10,988 bases of DNA from Pseudomonadota bacterium. GTDB lineage: Bacteria; Pseudomonadota; Alphaproteobacteria; Rhizobiales; Devosiaceae. The notes beneath the pieces were generated by a model. The model made no database searches and was not told the DNA's origin. It was given only the letters and a program-made list of their open reading frames with translations. The stretch is taken from assembly GCA_023415605.1 (NCBI GenBank), contig JAEZKB010000085.1, positions 1-10,988 of the forward strand, read 5' to 3'. Below, piece by piece: positions 1 to 7,446 of this stretch; the stretch's first letter is position 1, and each line of letters starts with the position of its first letter. The position numbers were made by a program, and so were the translations under genes.

Positions 1-559
1 ACTTGGTGGCTTCTTCGGAGATGGCGGCGAGGGCCAGCCGGCTCTCGTCCATCATGGTCTTGACGGAGTTGGCCACGGTGGTGATGTTGGAGACGTCCGA
101 GATGGAGCCAGTCACGAGCGGGACGTCGTCGTCGTCCTGCTCCGGCGCCAGGTCGGCGGTCTGGATGCCGAGTTCGGCGGCCTTCTGGGCCAACTGTTTG
201 ACGTATTGGTGCTGCTCGAGCAGCACTTCCTGCTGCTGGGTAAGCTCCTGAAGCTGCAGGTTGATGTCGCCGGCCTGGGCATAATGGCGCGACTGCAGGC
301 GATCGACCTCGACCCGAAGCTGGGCGATGCGATCCTCATAGGCGCCGAAGACGATCTCGTTCTGGCCGTTCATCAGGCGCGAGATGTCGGGTGCCATCAG
401 GAAGCCGACCACGGTCAGGGCGTTAGTGGTGAGGAGCAGGGTGAAGAGGCCGTAGAACAGCTTGGGCGAGATGCCGCCGGCATGGGCTCGGGCGGATTTC
501 TGCACGGGGCGGCCAAACACTTTCGCCGGTGCCGCGGCGGACTCGGACTTCTGACGCAC
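1..559 (-). CDS. Membrane-anchored coiled-coil protein, probable M23 peptidase N-terminus (partial)
   Basis: The reading frame starts at a GTG (559-557) and runs off the left edge, giving about 186 residues. A GGAG lies 7 bases before the GTG, which decides the start; no in-frame ATG lies upstream. The protein has a basic, Ala/Pro-rich cytoplasmic N-terminus (about 1-33), one membrane helix (about 34-56), then a long charged heptad-like region (about 68-130) containing AYEDRIAQLRVEVDRL and many Gln/Leu/Glu, followed by an acidic DDDD stretch. This layout and the YEDRI-type motif match the N-termini of rhizobial M23-family metallopeptidases such as RgsM, which cleave peptidoglycan cross-links in the periplasm. 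The zinc-binding catalytic domain would lie outside the window, so the enzymatic call is inferred from similarity recalled from memory. It lies 85 bases downstream of bcp on the same strand and may share its transcript. Alternative: a coiled-coil envelope protein without a peptidase domain. Confidence 0.65.
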   Translation of the reverse strand, partial: MRQKSESAAAPAKVFGRPVQKSARAHAGGISPKLFYGLFTLLLTTNALTVVGFLMAPDISRLMNGQNEIVFGAYEDRIAQLRVEVDRLQSRHYAQAGDINLQLQELTQQQEVLLEQHQYVKQLAQKAAELGIQTADLAPEQDDDDVPLVTGSISDVSNITTVANSVKTMMDESRLALAAISEEATK

Positions 560-644
560 AACCAAACTCCGGAACGCAACTACGCTCTGGAATGATGATG
601 GTCCGTTAAGGTTAACAAACGCGAAAAGATGCTCCGGCAGGCAC

Positions 645-1118
645 TTAGCTGACGAGCGCGCGCGTCGCCTCCAACATCTTGGCGGCGTGGTCGCGGATGC
701 GGGTGGCCTTGTAGATGCCGGCGATCTTGCCCTTGGAGTCGATCAGGAAGGTGGTGCGCACAAGGCCCACATACTCGACGCCCCAGAGCTTCTTGAGCTG
801 CCACAAGCCGTATTTCTTGGTGACCTTCTCGCCGACGTCGGAGAGCAGCGGCGCAGTAAGCGCGAACTTGTCGCGGAACTTGCAGTGGCTCTCGATGGTA
901 TCGGGCGAAATGCCGGCCAGGACGGCGCCGAGCTTATGGAATTCCGGGACGAGGGTGGAGAACTCCTGGTTCTCCAACGTGCAGCCTTCGGTGTCGTCCT
1001 GCGGGTAGAAATAGAGAACCACAGGCTTGCCCTTGTGGTCGGAGAGCCGGAAGGTCGAGCCATCGGCTGCGGGGAGTTCGAAGTCTGGCGCCTTCTGTCC
1101 GACGGTCAGGGTGGGCAT
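645..1118 (-). CDS. bcp: Peroxiredoxin, BCP/PrxQ family
   Basis: This 157-residue protein is full length for thioredoxin-dependent thiol peroxidases of the BCP/PrxQ class, which reduce hydrogen peroxide and organic hydroperoxides in the cytoplasm. The thioredoxin-fold start (GQKAPDFELP) is followed by the active site YFYPQDDTEGCT, giving the family pattern P39-x3-T43-x2-C46, where C46 is the peroxidatic cysteine. R121 in VRTTFLID fits the conserved active-site arginine. The resolving cysteine that lies five residues after the peroxidatic one in E. coli BCP is absent (position 51 is Gln). The only other cysteine is C79 in SHCKFRDKF, so the enzyme is either a 1-Cys type or uses C79. AGGA lies about 7 bases before the ATG. 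It is divergent from the AsmA-like gene and upstream of the M23-like gene. Confidence 0.95.
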   Translation of the reverse strand: MPTLTVGQKAPDFELPAADGSTFRLSDHKGKPVVLYFYPQDDTEGCTLENQEFSTLVPEFHKLGAVLAGISPDTIESHCKFRDKFALTAPLLSDVGEKVTKKYGLWQLKKLWGVEYVGLVRTTFLIDSKGKIAGIYKATRIRDHAAKMLEATRALVS

Positions 1119-1273
1119 GGTGAGGTCCTGAGGGCTGTGCGAAACCGGCGAAAATCCATCGGCTGCGGGGGTATATGTGCCATATTCCAGCCGGTATCAT
1201 GCGGCACCACGCCAACGCACCGGTTTGATTCTAGAGTAGGGCGCGCAACCGGATTGCCTCAAGTCGGAAAGCA
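1119..1273. promoter_or_regulatory. Divergent intergenic control region between bcp and the AsmA-like gene
   Basis: These 155 bases separate two divergent start codons, so promoters for both genes should lie here. I see no convincing -35/-10 pair on either strand. A small inverted repeat, ATATG-tgc-CATAT, sits at 1173-1185 and could be a protein-binding site. A TTGATT at 1225-1230 resembles a -35 element for the plus gene but has no good -10 partner at the right distance. Confidence 0.3.
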
Positions 1274-4200
1274 GTGAAACCAACACCCGTTCCAGGAGCA
1301 GTACGCCGGCGGTCCCCTATGCGTGTTGCGACGCGCGTCCTCGCCTGGCTCTTTGGTGTACCGGCGGCGCTGCTGGCGTTGATTTATGTCGTCCTGCTGG
1401 TGACGCCAATCCCGCTACCTTTCGTCGGCCAGCAGGTGCGCAACTTCATCGCCGGGTCGCTTCCGGCGGGCGCCGATATCGAACTGGGCGACATGGCGCT
1501 GGCGCTCGAAGGCTACGTCTGGCCAGTCATCCAGTTCAGCCCGGTGACCTATACAGACGCCAAATCGGGCGCAAAGATCCGCATGGAAGCGCTCGAAGTC
1601 GGCTTCTCGCCGGTGCGCGCCTTTATCGGTCAGCCCGGTGCGACGATTACCATGGTCGGTCCGCACATCCAGGTGAACCAAGACCTCTTTGGACCGCGGC
1701 TCGCCAGCTTCGACGTCGTACCCGACCCAAATGGCGGCCGACCCACCGTGCGTATCCTCGAAGGCGAGGATGCTTTCCCGCAGGTGTCGTTTCAGTCCGA
1801 CGGCGTGGAACTCAAGGGCGACATCCCATCTTCGGCGATGCAGATGCGGTCGGACAACGACTGGCTGATCTACAATCTCGAAGGCGCGGGTAACGGCCTT
1901 GCCGGCATCATCGAGCAGGCCAAGTTGGGTCGGTTCTCGCGGCTCATCATCCGCAAGGGCACGCTGGACATGAACGACGCCCTTTACGGGCTGTTTCGCA
2001 CGTTCAACGATATCACCTTTGACGTAACGCCGAGCCCCGATGGCAAGGTTGCCTCCGGCCTGTTTTCGGCCGATTTCGGCGGCACCGTGATGAACGGAAT
2101 TCTCGAGCGGGTGGAAGAGGGCGACGGGGTCGCACGGCTCAAGGCCTCGGTGACCAATCTCGACCTTGCGTCCTTCATGCCCTTCATCAACGACGAAGAG
2201 GGCATGGGCGGGATAGTTGGCGCCAGCGCCTTGTCGATCGATGTCGGCTTCGATGCGGCGACCGGGAAGATCAAGGATGGCACCTTCCACATCGATATGA
2301 CCGGCACTGACCTCAGGGTCGACAAACAGTTTGTGCCGCTCGCCACCAGCATCATGGAAGTGCACTGGGACCCCGCCAAGGGCCAGTTCACGATGGAAGA
2401 CTCGCAGGTCACGATCGGCAAGAGCACCGGCTGGATGAGCGGTGTCTTCGTGCTCGGCATGGACCCCAGCTATGGCCCCACCGTGGGCATTTCGATGAAG
2501 GCCCGGGACGTCTTCATCGAGGCGGAGAATGGCCTGCCGCAGGAGCCGTTCAGCGAAATCTCATTCCGGGGCTGGTCGGCACCACTCTATGGCGCAATGG
2601 GCATCGACCAGTTCGAGGCCAAAAAGGCGGACGGTTCACAGCTGGCCTCCAAAGGCCGTATCGACATGCTGCGGCGCGGCCTGGGCTTCGAATTGACGGT
2701 TGCCGGGGACGGCATCTCCGCCGATGACCTCAAGCGCCTGTGGCCGGCGATGATCGCCAAGGATTCGCGCGACTGGTTCGTCAAGAACGTCGTTGATGGC
2801 CGGATCACGCGGTCGTCCATGCATTACGATTTTCCGGTCGGCAGCCTCGCGACGGAGACCGAAGACAAGCCGATCCCCAAAGGCGGCATGTCGATCGACA
2901 TCACCGGCGTCGGCGTCAAGGTGAAGCCGACCGACACCATGGCGCCGATCGTCATCGACGGCGAAACCAAGCTGATCGTGCGCGACAACAACGTCACGAT
3001 TTCCGGCGACGGCGGCACCGTGATGACGTCGGGCGGGCCGATTTCGGTCGCCAACGCTGCCATGGTGATGAGCAGCGAGAATACCGACGAGCGCGTCATC
3101 GAGATTTCCGGAGACGTGTCCGGGGGTATTCCGGCGCTGATCGGCCTCGCCAAGGACCAGCAGCCCAAGGCGCTGGAGGACAGCAAGCTGCCGGTCGACG
3201 TAACGGCGCTTGGCGGCAACCTCACGGTTTCGGCTGTCGCGACCATCGTGCTCGACAAAGAGGGCAAGACCAAGCGGATGGACTACGCCATCAACGGCGT
3301 GGTGCAGGATTTCGGTTCGACCGCGCCGCTCGACAATCACACGATCGGCAATGGGCAACTCTCGTTCGTGGCCTCGCAGGAGGGTTTCCGAGTTGCGGGG
3401 CAGGCCGAGGTAGACGGGCTGCCGGCCAATGTCGTCATCGAGGGTCAGATCGGTGAGAACGCGCCGCCGCCGACCATGACGTTGGGCGCGACGCTCGCTG
3501 CTGCCGACTTCAAGAAGATGGGCTTTGACGTCTCGCAGTTCATCGACGGCGAGATCACCTTCGCGGCCCGGCCGATGCCGGATGGCTCGATCCAGATGGA
3601 CGTCGACCTCAAGGATGCTTCGGTCAGCATCAAAGACCTGGCGTTGAGCAAAGCCAAAGGAACGGCCGGCACGCTGAAGGCGACGGTCAAGCAGACCGGC
3701 GACCTCACCGAACTCACCAATGTCGACGTGGCCTTCGGACATGTGAAGCTGGTCGGCAGTATAGGCTTCGACACCAAAAAGGGGCTGCAGTCGGCCGAGT
3801 TCAGCCAGTTCTCGCTCTCGCAGGGTGACCAGGCACAACTCAAGGTGGCGCCGATCGACAATGGCGTGTCGGTGACGCTGCGGGGCGACCAACTCGACCT
3901 CAAGCCGCTGCTCACGCGGTTCTTCAGTCTCACCGGAGAATCGACCGGCGGACCGCAGGCGACCCAGTTCGACTACCGGATCGTCGTCGATGCCCAACTC
4001 AAGCGGGCGCTGGGCTCGTATCAGACCACAGCGTTCAACGTGGATCTCAACCTTGACCTGCGAGGGGCGGACCTGCGCAATGTGGAACTGGCGGCGCAGT
4101 TCGGCGGCGATGCGAGCATCGCTGTCACCACCAATCCGACGCCCGAAGGCAAGACCATGTCGATTGCCTTCAACGACATGGGAACTGTGCTGCGGATGAT

Positions 4201-4750
4201 GGGAGTCTATCCCAACATCCAGGGCGGCAATGGCACGCTGGTGATGCAGACGGTCAATGCCGAGAAGGCCGACCATGGCACGTTCATTCTCAAGAACTTC
4301 GCCATCGTCGACGAAGCGAATGTGGCGCAGATTCTCAACAACGATCAGCAGTCGCGGGCCATGATCTCGCGGCAGAACACGCTGGCGTTCCGATCCGGCC
4401 AGATCGATTTCATCCGGCGCAAGGACCGCGTGGAGATCACCGATGCCGTGCTGGCTGGGGACAGCGTCGGCGGTACCGCGCGCGGCTTCATCTATACCGA
4501 CAGCCGCCAGTACGACATCACCGGCACCTACGTGCCGCTGTTCGGGCTCAACAACGTCTTCCAGAAGTTGCCGATCTTCGGTCCGCTGCTTGGGGGTCGC
4601 GAAGGGGAGGGGCTCTTCGGCATCACCTTCGCTATCCGTGGCCCGCTGGATAAGCCCGACTTCAAGATCAACCCCATGTCCGCCCTGGTGCCTGGCGCCT
4701 TCCGCCGGATGTTCGAGTATCGGGCGAGAGAGATCCCGCGCGTGGAGTAG
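1274..4750 (+). CDS. AsmA/YhdP-like envelope protein (DUF3971 and AsmA-like C-terminal region)
   Basis: The product has 1158 residues, close to the size of E. coli YhdP. A basic N-terminus is followed by one membrane helix (about 22-44, WLFGVPAALLALIYVVLL). A very long, beta-rich periplasmic part follows, full of alternating short hydrophobic strands. The C-terminus (about 1080-1158) carries the AsmA-family signature: LPIFGPLLGG, then GLFGITFAIRGPLDKPDFKI and NPMSALVPGAFRRMFEY. AsmA-like proteins are thought to form hydrophobic grooves that bridge the envelope and carry phospholipids from inner to outer membrane; that role is inferred here. The start used is a GTG with GGAA four bases upstream. 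An in-frame ATG at 1319 would remove 15 residues but has no well-placed Shine-Dalgarno sequence. Long open frames on the opposite strand are GC-rich shadows. Confidence 0.85.
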   Translation: MKPTPVPGAVRRRSPMRVATRVLAWLFGVPAALLALIYVVLLVTPIPLPFVGQQVRNFIAGSLPAGADIELGDMALALEGYVWPVIQFSPVTYTDAKSGAKIRMEALEVGFSPVRAFIGQPGATITMVGPHIQVNQDLFGPRLASFDVVPDPNGGRPTVRILEGEDAFPQVSFQSDGVELKGDIPSSAMQMRSDNDWLIYNLEGAGNGLAGIIEQAKLGRFSRLIIRKGTLDMNDALYGLFRTFNDITFDVTPSPDGKVASGLFSADFGGTVMNGILERVEEGDGVARLKASVTNLDLASFMPFINDEEGMGGIVGASALSIDVGFDAATGKIKDGTFHIDMTGTDLRVDKQFVPLATSIMEVHWDPAKGQFTMEDSQVTIGKSTGWMSGVFVLGMDPSYGPTVGISMKARDVFIEAENGLPQEPFSEISFRGWSAPLYGAMGIDQFEAKKADGSQLASKGRIDMLRRGLGFELTVAGDGISADDLKRLWPAMIAKDSRDWFVKNVVDGRITRSSMHYDFPVGSLATETEDKPIPKGGMSIDITGVGVKVKPTDTMAPIVIDGETKLIVRDNNVTISGDGGTVMTSGGPISVANAAMVMSSENTDERVIEISGDVSGGIPALIGLAKDQQPKALEDSKLPVDVTALGGNLTVSAVATIVLDKEGKTKRMDYAINGVVQDFGSTAPLDNHTIGNGQLSFVASQEGFRVAGQAEVDGLPANVVIEGQIGENAPPPTMTLGATLAAADFKKMGFDVSQFIDGEITFAARPMPDGSIQMDVDLKDASVSIKDLALSKAKGTAGTLKATVKQTGDLTELTNVDVAFGHVKLVGSIGFDTKKGLQSAEFSQFSLSQGDQAQLKVAPIDNGVSVTLRGDQLDLKPLLTRFFSLTGESTGGPQATQFDYRIVVDAQLKRALGSYQTTAFNVDLNLDLRGADLRNVELAAQFGGDASIAVTTNPTPEGKTMSIAFNDMGTVLRMMGVYPNIQGGNGTLVMQTVNAEKADHGTFILKNFAIVDEANVAQILNNDQQSRAMISRQNTLAFRSGQIDFIRRKDRVEITDAVLAGDSVGGTARGFIYTDSRQYDITGTYVPLFGLNNVFQKLPIFGPLLGGREGEGLFGITFAIRGPLDKPDFKINPMSALVPGAFRRMFEYRAREIPRVE

Positions 4751-4767
4751 GGCGCCGACTAGTCACT

Positions 4768-4781
4768 TTGACTAAGGTCAA
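4768..4781. promoter_or_regulatory. FNR/FixK-type operator before the universal stress protein gene
   Basis: TTGAC-TAAG-GTCAA is a perfect palindrome fitting the TTGAY-N4-RTCAA pattern of FNR/FnrN/FixK regulators. Its centre is at 4774.5, so a class II site (centre at -41.5) predicts transcription from about 4816. A weak -10-like TATGGC lies at 4805-4810 and GGAGG at 4827-4831, all in the expected order before the ATG at 4838. Universal stress genes in alphaproteobacteria are common targets of such low-oxygen regulators. The site is directly visible; binding and promoter activity are inferred. Confidence 0.65.
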
Positions 4782-4837
4782 GGTTACGGCGTTGCGGCGC
4801 AGGCTATGGCGCTCCACATAGAAGTTGGAGGTGCAGC

Positions 4838-5287
4838 ATGTACGCACATATCTTGATTGCAACGGATGGTTCACAGCTGGCAGCGCGTGCGCTGGACCAG
4901 GGGCTCAAGCTTGCCAAGACACTCGGCAGCAAGGTGACGATCGTGACCGTAACCGAGCCGGCCGCAGTGATCGGCGGCGGCTACGCCGCGGTCGCGGGGA
5001 CCGGATTCGATCCGATCCCGGAATTGATCGAAGCCCAAAAGCAGGTGGCAGAAGGCGTGCTCAAGGCCGCAACCGACGTCGCCAGGGGACATGGGGTCGA
5101 AGCCAATACCGTGCTCGTCGACAACAGTTTTCCGGCCGAGGGTATTATTGCCTCCGCTGAACAGGTCGGCGCCGACCTGATCGTCATGGCTTCGCATGGC
5201 CGGCGCGGGCTTGGCCGCCTACTGCTGGGTAGCCAGACCAGCAACGTGCTCGCCCACAGCAAGGTGCCGGTGCTGGTGGTGCGCTAG
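4838..5287 (+). CDS. Universal stress protein, UspA family, single domain
   Basis: This 149-residue protein is one complete Usp domain. It opens with a hydrophobic strand ending in ATDGS (D10), the usual nucleotide-contacting Asp. Near the C-terminus it carries the ATP-binding loop A118-x2-G121-x9-G131-S132 (ASHGRRGLGRLLLGS). This is the G-x2-G-x9-G-S/T motif with Ala in the first position, a frequent variant, and ATP binding is therefore likely. The closing strand VPVLVVR forms the dimer edge in this fold. Such proteins are cytoplasmic dimers that support survival under starvation, oxidative or low-oxygen stress; the specific role is unknown. A strong GGAGG lies 6 bases before the ATG. The upstream FNR/FixK-like palindrome suggests induction when oxygen is limiting. 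The gene stands alone, 87 bases after the AsmA-like gene and convergent with tyrS. Confidence 0.95.
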   Translation: MYAHILIATDGSQLAARALDQGLKLAKTLGSKVTIVTVTEPAAVIGGGYAAVAGTGFDPIPELIEAQKQVAEGVLKAATDVARGHGVEANTVLVDNSFPAEGIIASAEQVGADLIVMASHGRRGLGRLLLGSQTSNVLAHSKVPVLVVR

Positions 5288-5307
5288 CGGATCGCCCGGG
5301 CTAGTTG

Positions 5308-5329
5308 GTGACGCGCTGCGGCGCGTCAC
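5308..5329. terminator. Hairpin between convergent usp and tyrS, probable two-way terminator
   Basis: GTGACGCGC-TGCG-GCGCGTCAC forms a perfect 9-bp GC-rich stem with a 4-base loop. Flanking GCCCG (5294-5298) and CGGGC (5331-5335) could extend it beyond an internal loop. It lies in the 38-bp gap between convergent stop codons and overlaps the tyrS stop (5326-5328). No clear T-tract follows on either strand, so it is not a textbook intrinsic terminator. It may act in both directions or protect the 3' ends. Confidence 0.55.
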
Positions 5330-6582
5330 ACGGGCTTAAGAAGGGCGTGTTTCTTCTTGCCGACCGACAATTTCACTACGCCTTCCGATTGAAGCTGTGC
5401 GGCCGATACGGTCGCCCGCTCGTCCGACACGACCTCATCATTGACGCGGACGGCCCCTGACTGGATGTGCCGGCGAGCTTCGCCGTTCGACGAGGCGAGG
5501 CCAGCCGCTACCAGTGCGGCCTGCAGGCCGATGCCAGCGTTGAGGTCGGAGTTGGCCACCTCGGCAGTCGGTAGCGACAGGTCAAGCGCTCCGGCCTCAA
5601 AGGTTGCAGCAGCCGTGGTTGCGGCCTGTTCGGCGGCCTCGCGGCCATGGACGATGGCGGTGACTTCCGTTGCCAGTACCTTCTTGGCCTCGTTCAGCTC
5701 GGCGCCCTGCAGGGCCCCGAGCTTGGCAATCTCGTCGAGTGGCAGGCGTGTGAAAATCTTGAGGAACTTCTCGACGTCGGCGTCCTCGGAGTTCCGAAAG
5801 TACTGCCAGAAGTCGTAGGGGCTGAAGAGGTCGCCATTGAGCCAGACCGCGCCTGAGGCCGACTTGCCCATCTTCTCGCCCGAGGCTTTGGTCAGCAGTG
5901 GGGTGGTGAGCGCATAGAGCTGCGGGCCGCCCATGCGGTGGCTGAGATCGACGCCATTGATGATGTTGCCCCATTGGTCGGAGCCGCCCATCTGCAGCAC
6001 CGTGCCGTAGCGGCGGTTGAGCTCGACGAAGTCGTAGCCCTGCATGATCATGTAGTTAAACTCGAGGAAGCTCAGCGACTGCTCGCGGTCGAGGCGGAGT
6101 TTGACCGAGTCGAAGCTCAGCATGCGATTGACCGAGAAATAGCGGCCGACGTCGCGCAGGAATTCGACGTAGTTCAGCTTGAGCAGCCAATCGGCATTGT
6201 TGACCATGAGAGCATCGGTCGGACCGTCTCCATACCGCAGGATGCGGCTGTAGACCTTCTTGATGCTCTCAATGTTGCGCTCGATCTCCTCGACGCTGAG
6301 CAGCCGGCGCTGGTCGTCGCGGAAGCTCGGATCGCCGACCATGGAGGTCCCGCCACCCATAAGGCTGATGGGGCGGTGGCCGGTCTCCTGCAGCCAATAC
6401 AGCATGGTGACGCTGATCAGGTTGCCGATATGGATCGAAGTCGCCGTCGCGTCGTAGCCCACGTAGCCGGTTATGGGCCCGCTGGCCGCGAGAGCGTCGA
6501 GACCCTCGGGATCGGAGATCTGATGGATAAAGCCCCGCTGATCGAGGACGTTGAGGAAGTCGGATTTGAACTTGGCGGCCAT
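5326..6582 (-). CDS. tyrS: Tyrosyl-tRNA synthetase
   Basis: The 418-residue length is normal for bacterial TyrRS, a cytoplasmic homodimer that attaches tyrosine to tRNA-Tyr. The class I signatures are present: HIGN at 51-54 (ATSIHIGNL) and the KMSKS loop as KMGKS at 237-241. The tyrosine-binding segment YMIMQGYDF (178-186) and the QMGGSDQWGNI block (197-207) are intact. The C-terminal 65 or so residues form an S4 RNA-binding domain (EARRHIQSGAVRVNDEVV). No truncation or unusual residue is seen. The ATG at 6582-6580 has only a weak purine stretch upstream. The gene follows the alpha/beta hydrolase gene on the same strand across a 100-base gap filled by palindromes. No separate promoter is apparent in that gap. 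Confidence 0.98.
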   Translation of the reverse strand: MAAKFKSDFLNVLDQRGFIHQISDPEGLDALAASGPITGYVGYDATATSIHIGNLISVTMLYWLQETGHRPISLMGGGTSMVGDPSFRDDQRRLLSVEEIERNIESIKKVYSRILRYGDGPTDALMVNNADWLLKLNYVEFLRDVGRYFSVNRMLSFDSVKLRLDREQSLSFLEFNYMIMQGYDFVELNRRYGTVLQMGGSDQWGNIINGVDLSHRMGGPQLYALTTPLLTKASGEKMGKSASGAVWLNGDLFSPYDFWQYFRNSEDADVEKFLKIFTRLPLDEIAKLGALQGAELNEAKKVLATEVTAIVHGREAAEQAATTAAATFEAGALDLSLPTAEVANSDLNAGIGLQAALVAAGLASSNGEARRHIQSGAVRVNDEVVSDERATVSAAQLQSEGVVKLSVGKKKHALLKPV

Positions 6583-6609
6583 TTTGTGCTCGCTGGATCG
6601 ACCGGCTCG

Positions 6610-6636
6610 TCATGGCGGTCATACCGACCGCCATGA
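6610..6636. repeat. Perfect 11-bp inverted repeat
   Basis: Arms TCATGGCGGTC (6610-6620) and GACCGCCATGA (6626-6636) pair perfectly around a 5-base loop. It lies between the hydrolase stop and the tyrS start. In the transcript it would form a stable hairpin beginning 26 bases before the tyrS ATG. No T-tract follows. It could be a processing or attenuation structure, or part of a repeat element with the neighbouring palindrome. Confidence 0.6.
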
Positions 6637-6671
6637 GGACCTCATCCCGAGCCTTCCGAAGGACGAGGTCC
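6637..6671. repeat. REP-like intergenic palindrome
   Basis: GGACCTC (6637-6643) pairs with GAGGTCC (6665-6671). After one mismatch, TCC (6645-6647) pairs with GGA (6661-6663), enclosing a short variable centre. The outline CTCATCC...GAAGGACGAGG closely resembles a palindromic intergenic repeat I recall as scattered in many copies through alphaproteobacterial genomes. Copy number in this genome cannot be judged from one window. It lies 11 bases past the hydrolase stop codon on that gene's strand. Confidence 0.55.
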
Positions 6672-6682
6672 GGGGCGTATGG

Positions 6683-7345
6683 CTAGCGCCCCTTGCCCGC
6701 CGCGATTTCCGCGCGGCGCCGGTCAAGATATTCCGCGCACTTCTCGGTCAGTTCCTCGACCTTGTTCTCGTAGAAGTGGTTGGCCCCTTCTACGATCTGC
6801 TGCTCGATGGTGATGCCCTTTTGGGTCTTGAGCTTGTCGACGAGCTTCTGGACCGACTGCGGCGGCGCCACGCGGTCCTTGTCGCCGTGAATGATCAGTC
6901 CCGAAGACGGGCAGGGGGCGAGGAACGAGAAATCGTAGAGGTTTTCCGGCGGCGAGACCGAGATGAAGCCTTCGACCTCAGGGCGGCGCATCAGCAACTG
7001 CATGCCGATCCACGCGCCGAAGGAGAAGCCGGCGATCCAGCAGCCGCGGGACTCGCGATTGAGCGTTTGCAGCCAATCGAGCGCCGCGGCGGCGTCCGAC
7101 AGTTCGCCGATGCCGTGGTCGAAAACACCCTGGCTGCGGCCGACACCGCGGGAATTGAAGCGCAGGACGGAAAAGCCGCGCTGAGCGAACATGTAGAAGA
7201 GATTGTAGACGATCTGGTTGTTCATCGTCCCACCGAACTCAGGGTGGGGATGGAGCACGATGGCGATCGGAGCGTTGGGATCCTTGCCCTGCTGGTAACG
7301 GCCCTCAAGGCGGCCTTCGGGTCCGTTGAAGATAACTTCTGGCAT
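6683..7345 (-). CDS. Alpha/beta hydrolase (COG2945-like)
   Basis: From the ATG at 7345 the protein has 220 residues. The frame is open 19 codons further, but homologues I recall begin MPEVIFNGP. AGGA lies 8 bases before this ATG, so the shorter start is chosen. The fold markers are in order: HPHPEFGGTMNN (32-43), typical of this family near the oxyanion hole, RGVGRS (66-71), the nucleophile elbow GFSFG with S108, an acid in HGDKDRV (D157) and a base in GANHFY (H190). The Ser-Asp-His triad is complete, so it should be an active cytoplasmic serine hydrolase. The natural substrate is not known for this family. There is no signal peptide. It lies upstream of tyrS on the same strand and is divergent from the suf operon, so its promoter must lie in 7346-7630 close to the suf control elements. 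Confidence 0.9.
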   Translation of the reverse strand: MPEVIFNGPEGRLEGRYQQGKDPNAPIAIVLHPHPEFGGTMNNQIVYNLFYMFAQRGFSVLRFNSRGVGRSQGVFDHGIGELSDAAAALDWLQTLNRESRGCWIAGFSFGAWIGMQLLMRRPEVEGFISVSPPENLYDFSFLAPCPSSGLIIHGDKDRVAPPQSVQKLVDKLKTQKGITIEQQIVEGANHFYENKVEELTEKCAEYLDRRRAEIAAGKGR

Positions 7346-7405
7346 TACTCGTTTCCTTGTGCCAACCGCGCAGGTCTGCTCCGCGCGAGTGGCCGGTCTC
7401 ACGGC

Positions 7406-7434
7406 TTGACGAAAGGCCCGCTGCTGCCTAAAAC
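7406..7434 (+). promoter_or_regulatory. Predicted sigma-70-type promoter of the suf operon
   Basis: TTGACG at 7406-7411 and TAAAAC at 7429-7434 are separated by exactly 17 bases. This is the best promoter-like pair in the window. Transcription would start near 7441, leaving a leader of about 190 bases before the desulfurase ATG. The ICE-like palindrome begins about six bases after the predicted start. The elements are visible in the sequence; activity is inferred. Confidence 0.6.
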
Positions 7435-7446
7435 ATGGGTCGAAAT

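Noticed and set aside
38..592. Possible plus-strand genes at the left edge (82- and 129-codon frames).
   Set aside because: The minus strand encodes a coherent membrane helix plus coiled coil starting at a GTG with a good ribosome site; the plus frames are shadows of it.
1225..1253. TTGATT as a -35 element for the AsmA-like gene.
   Set aside because: The hexamer 17 bases downstream is ACCGGA, which is not a credible -10.
2636..4276. 546-codon open frame on the minus strand, and a 316-codon one at 1415-2365, opposite the AsmA-like gene.
   Set aside because: Their products are low-complexity, rich in Arg, His, Asp, Val and Gly, with no recognisable domain. They lie entirely antisense to a gene with clear family features. 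Long antisense frames are expected in high-GC DNA.
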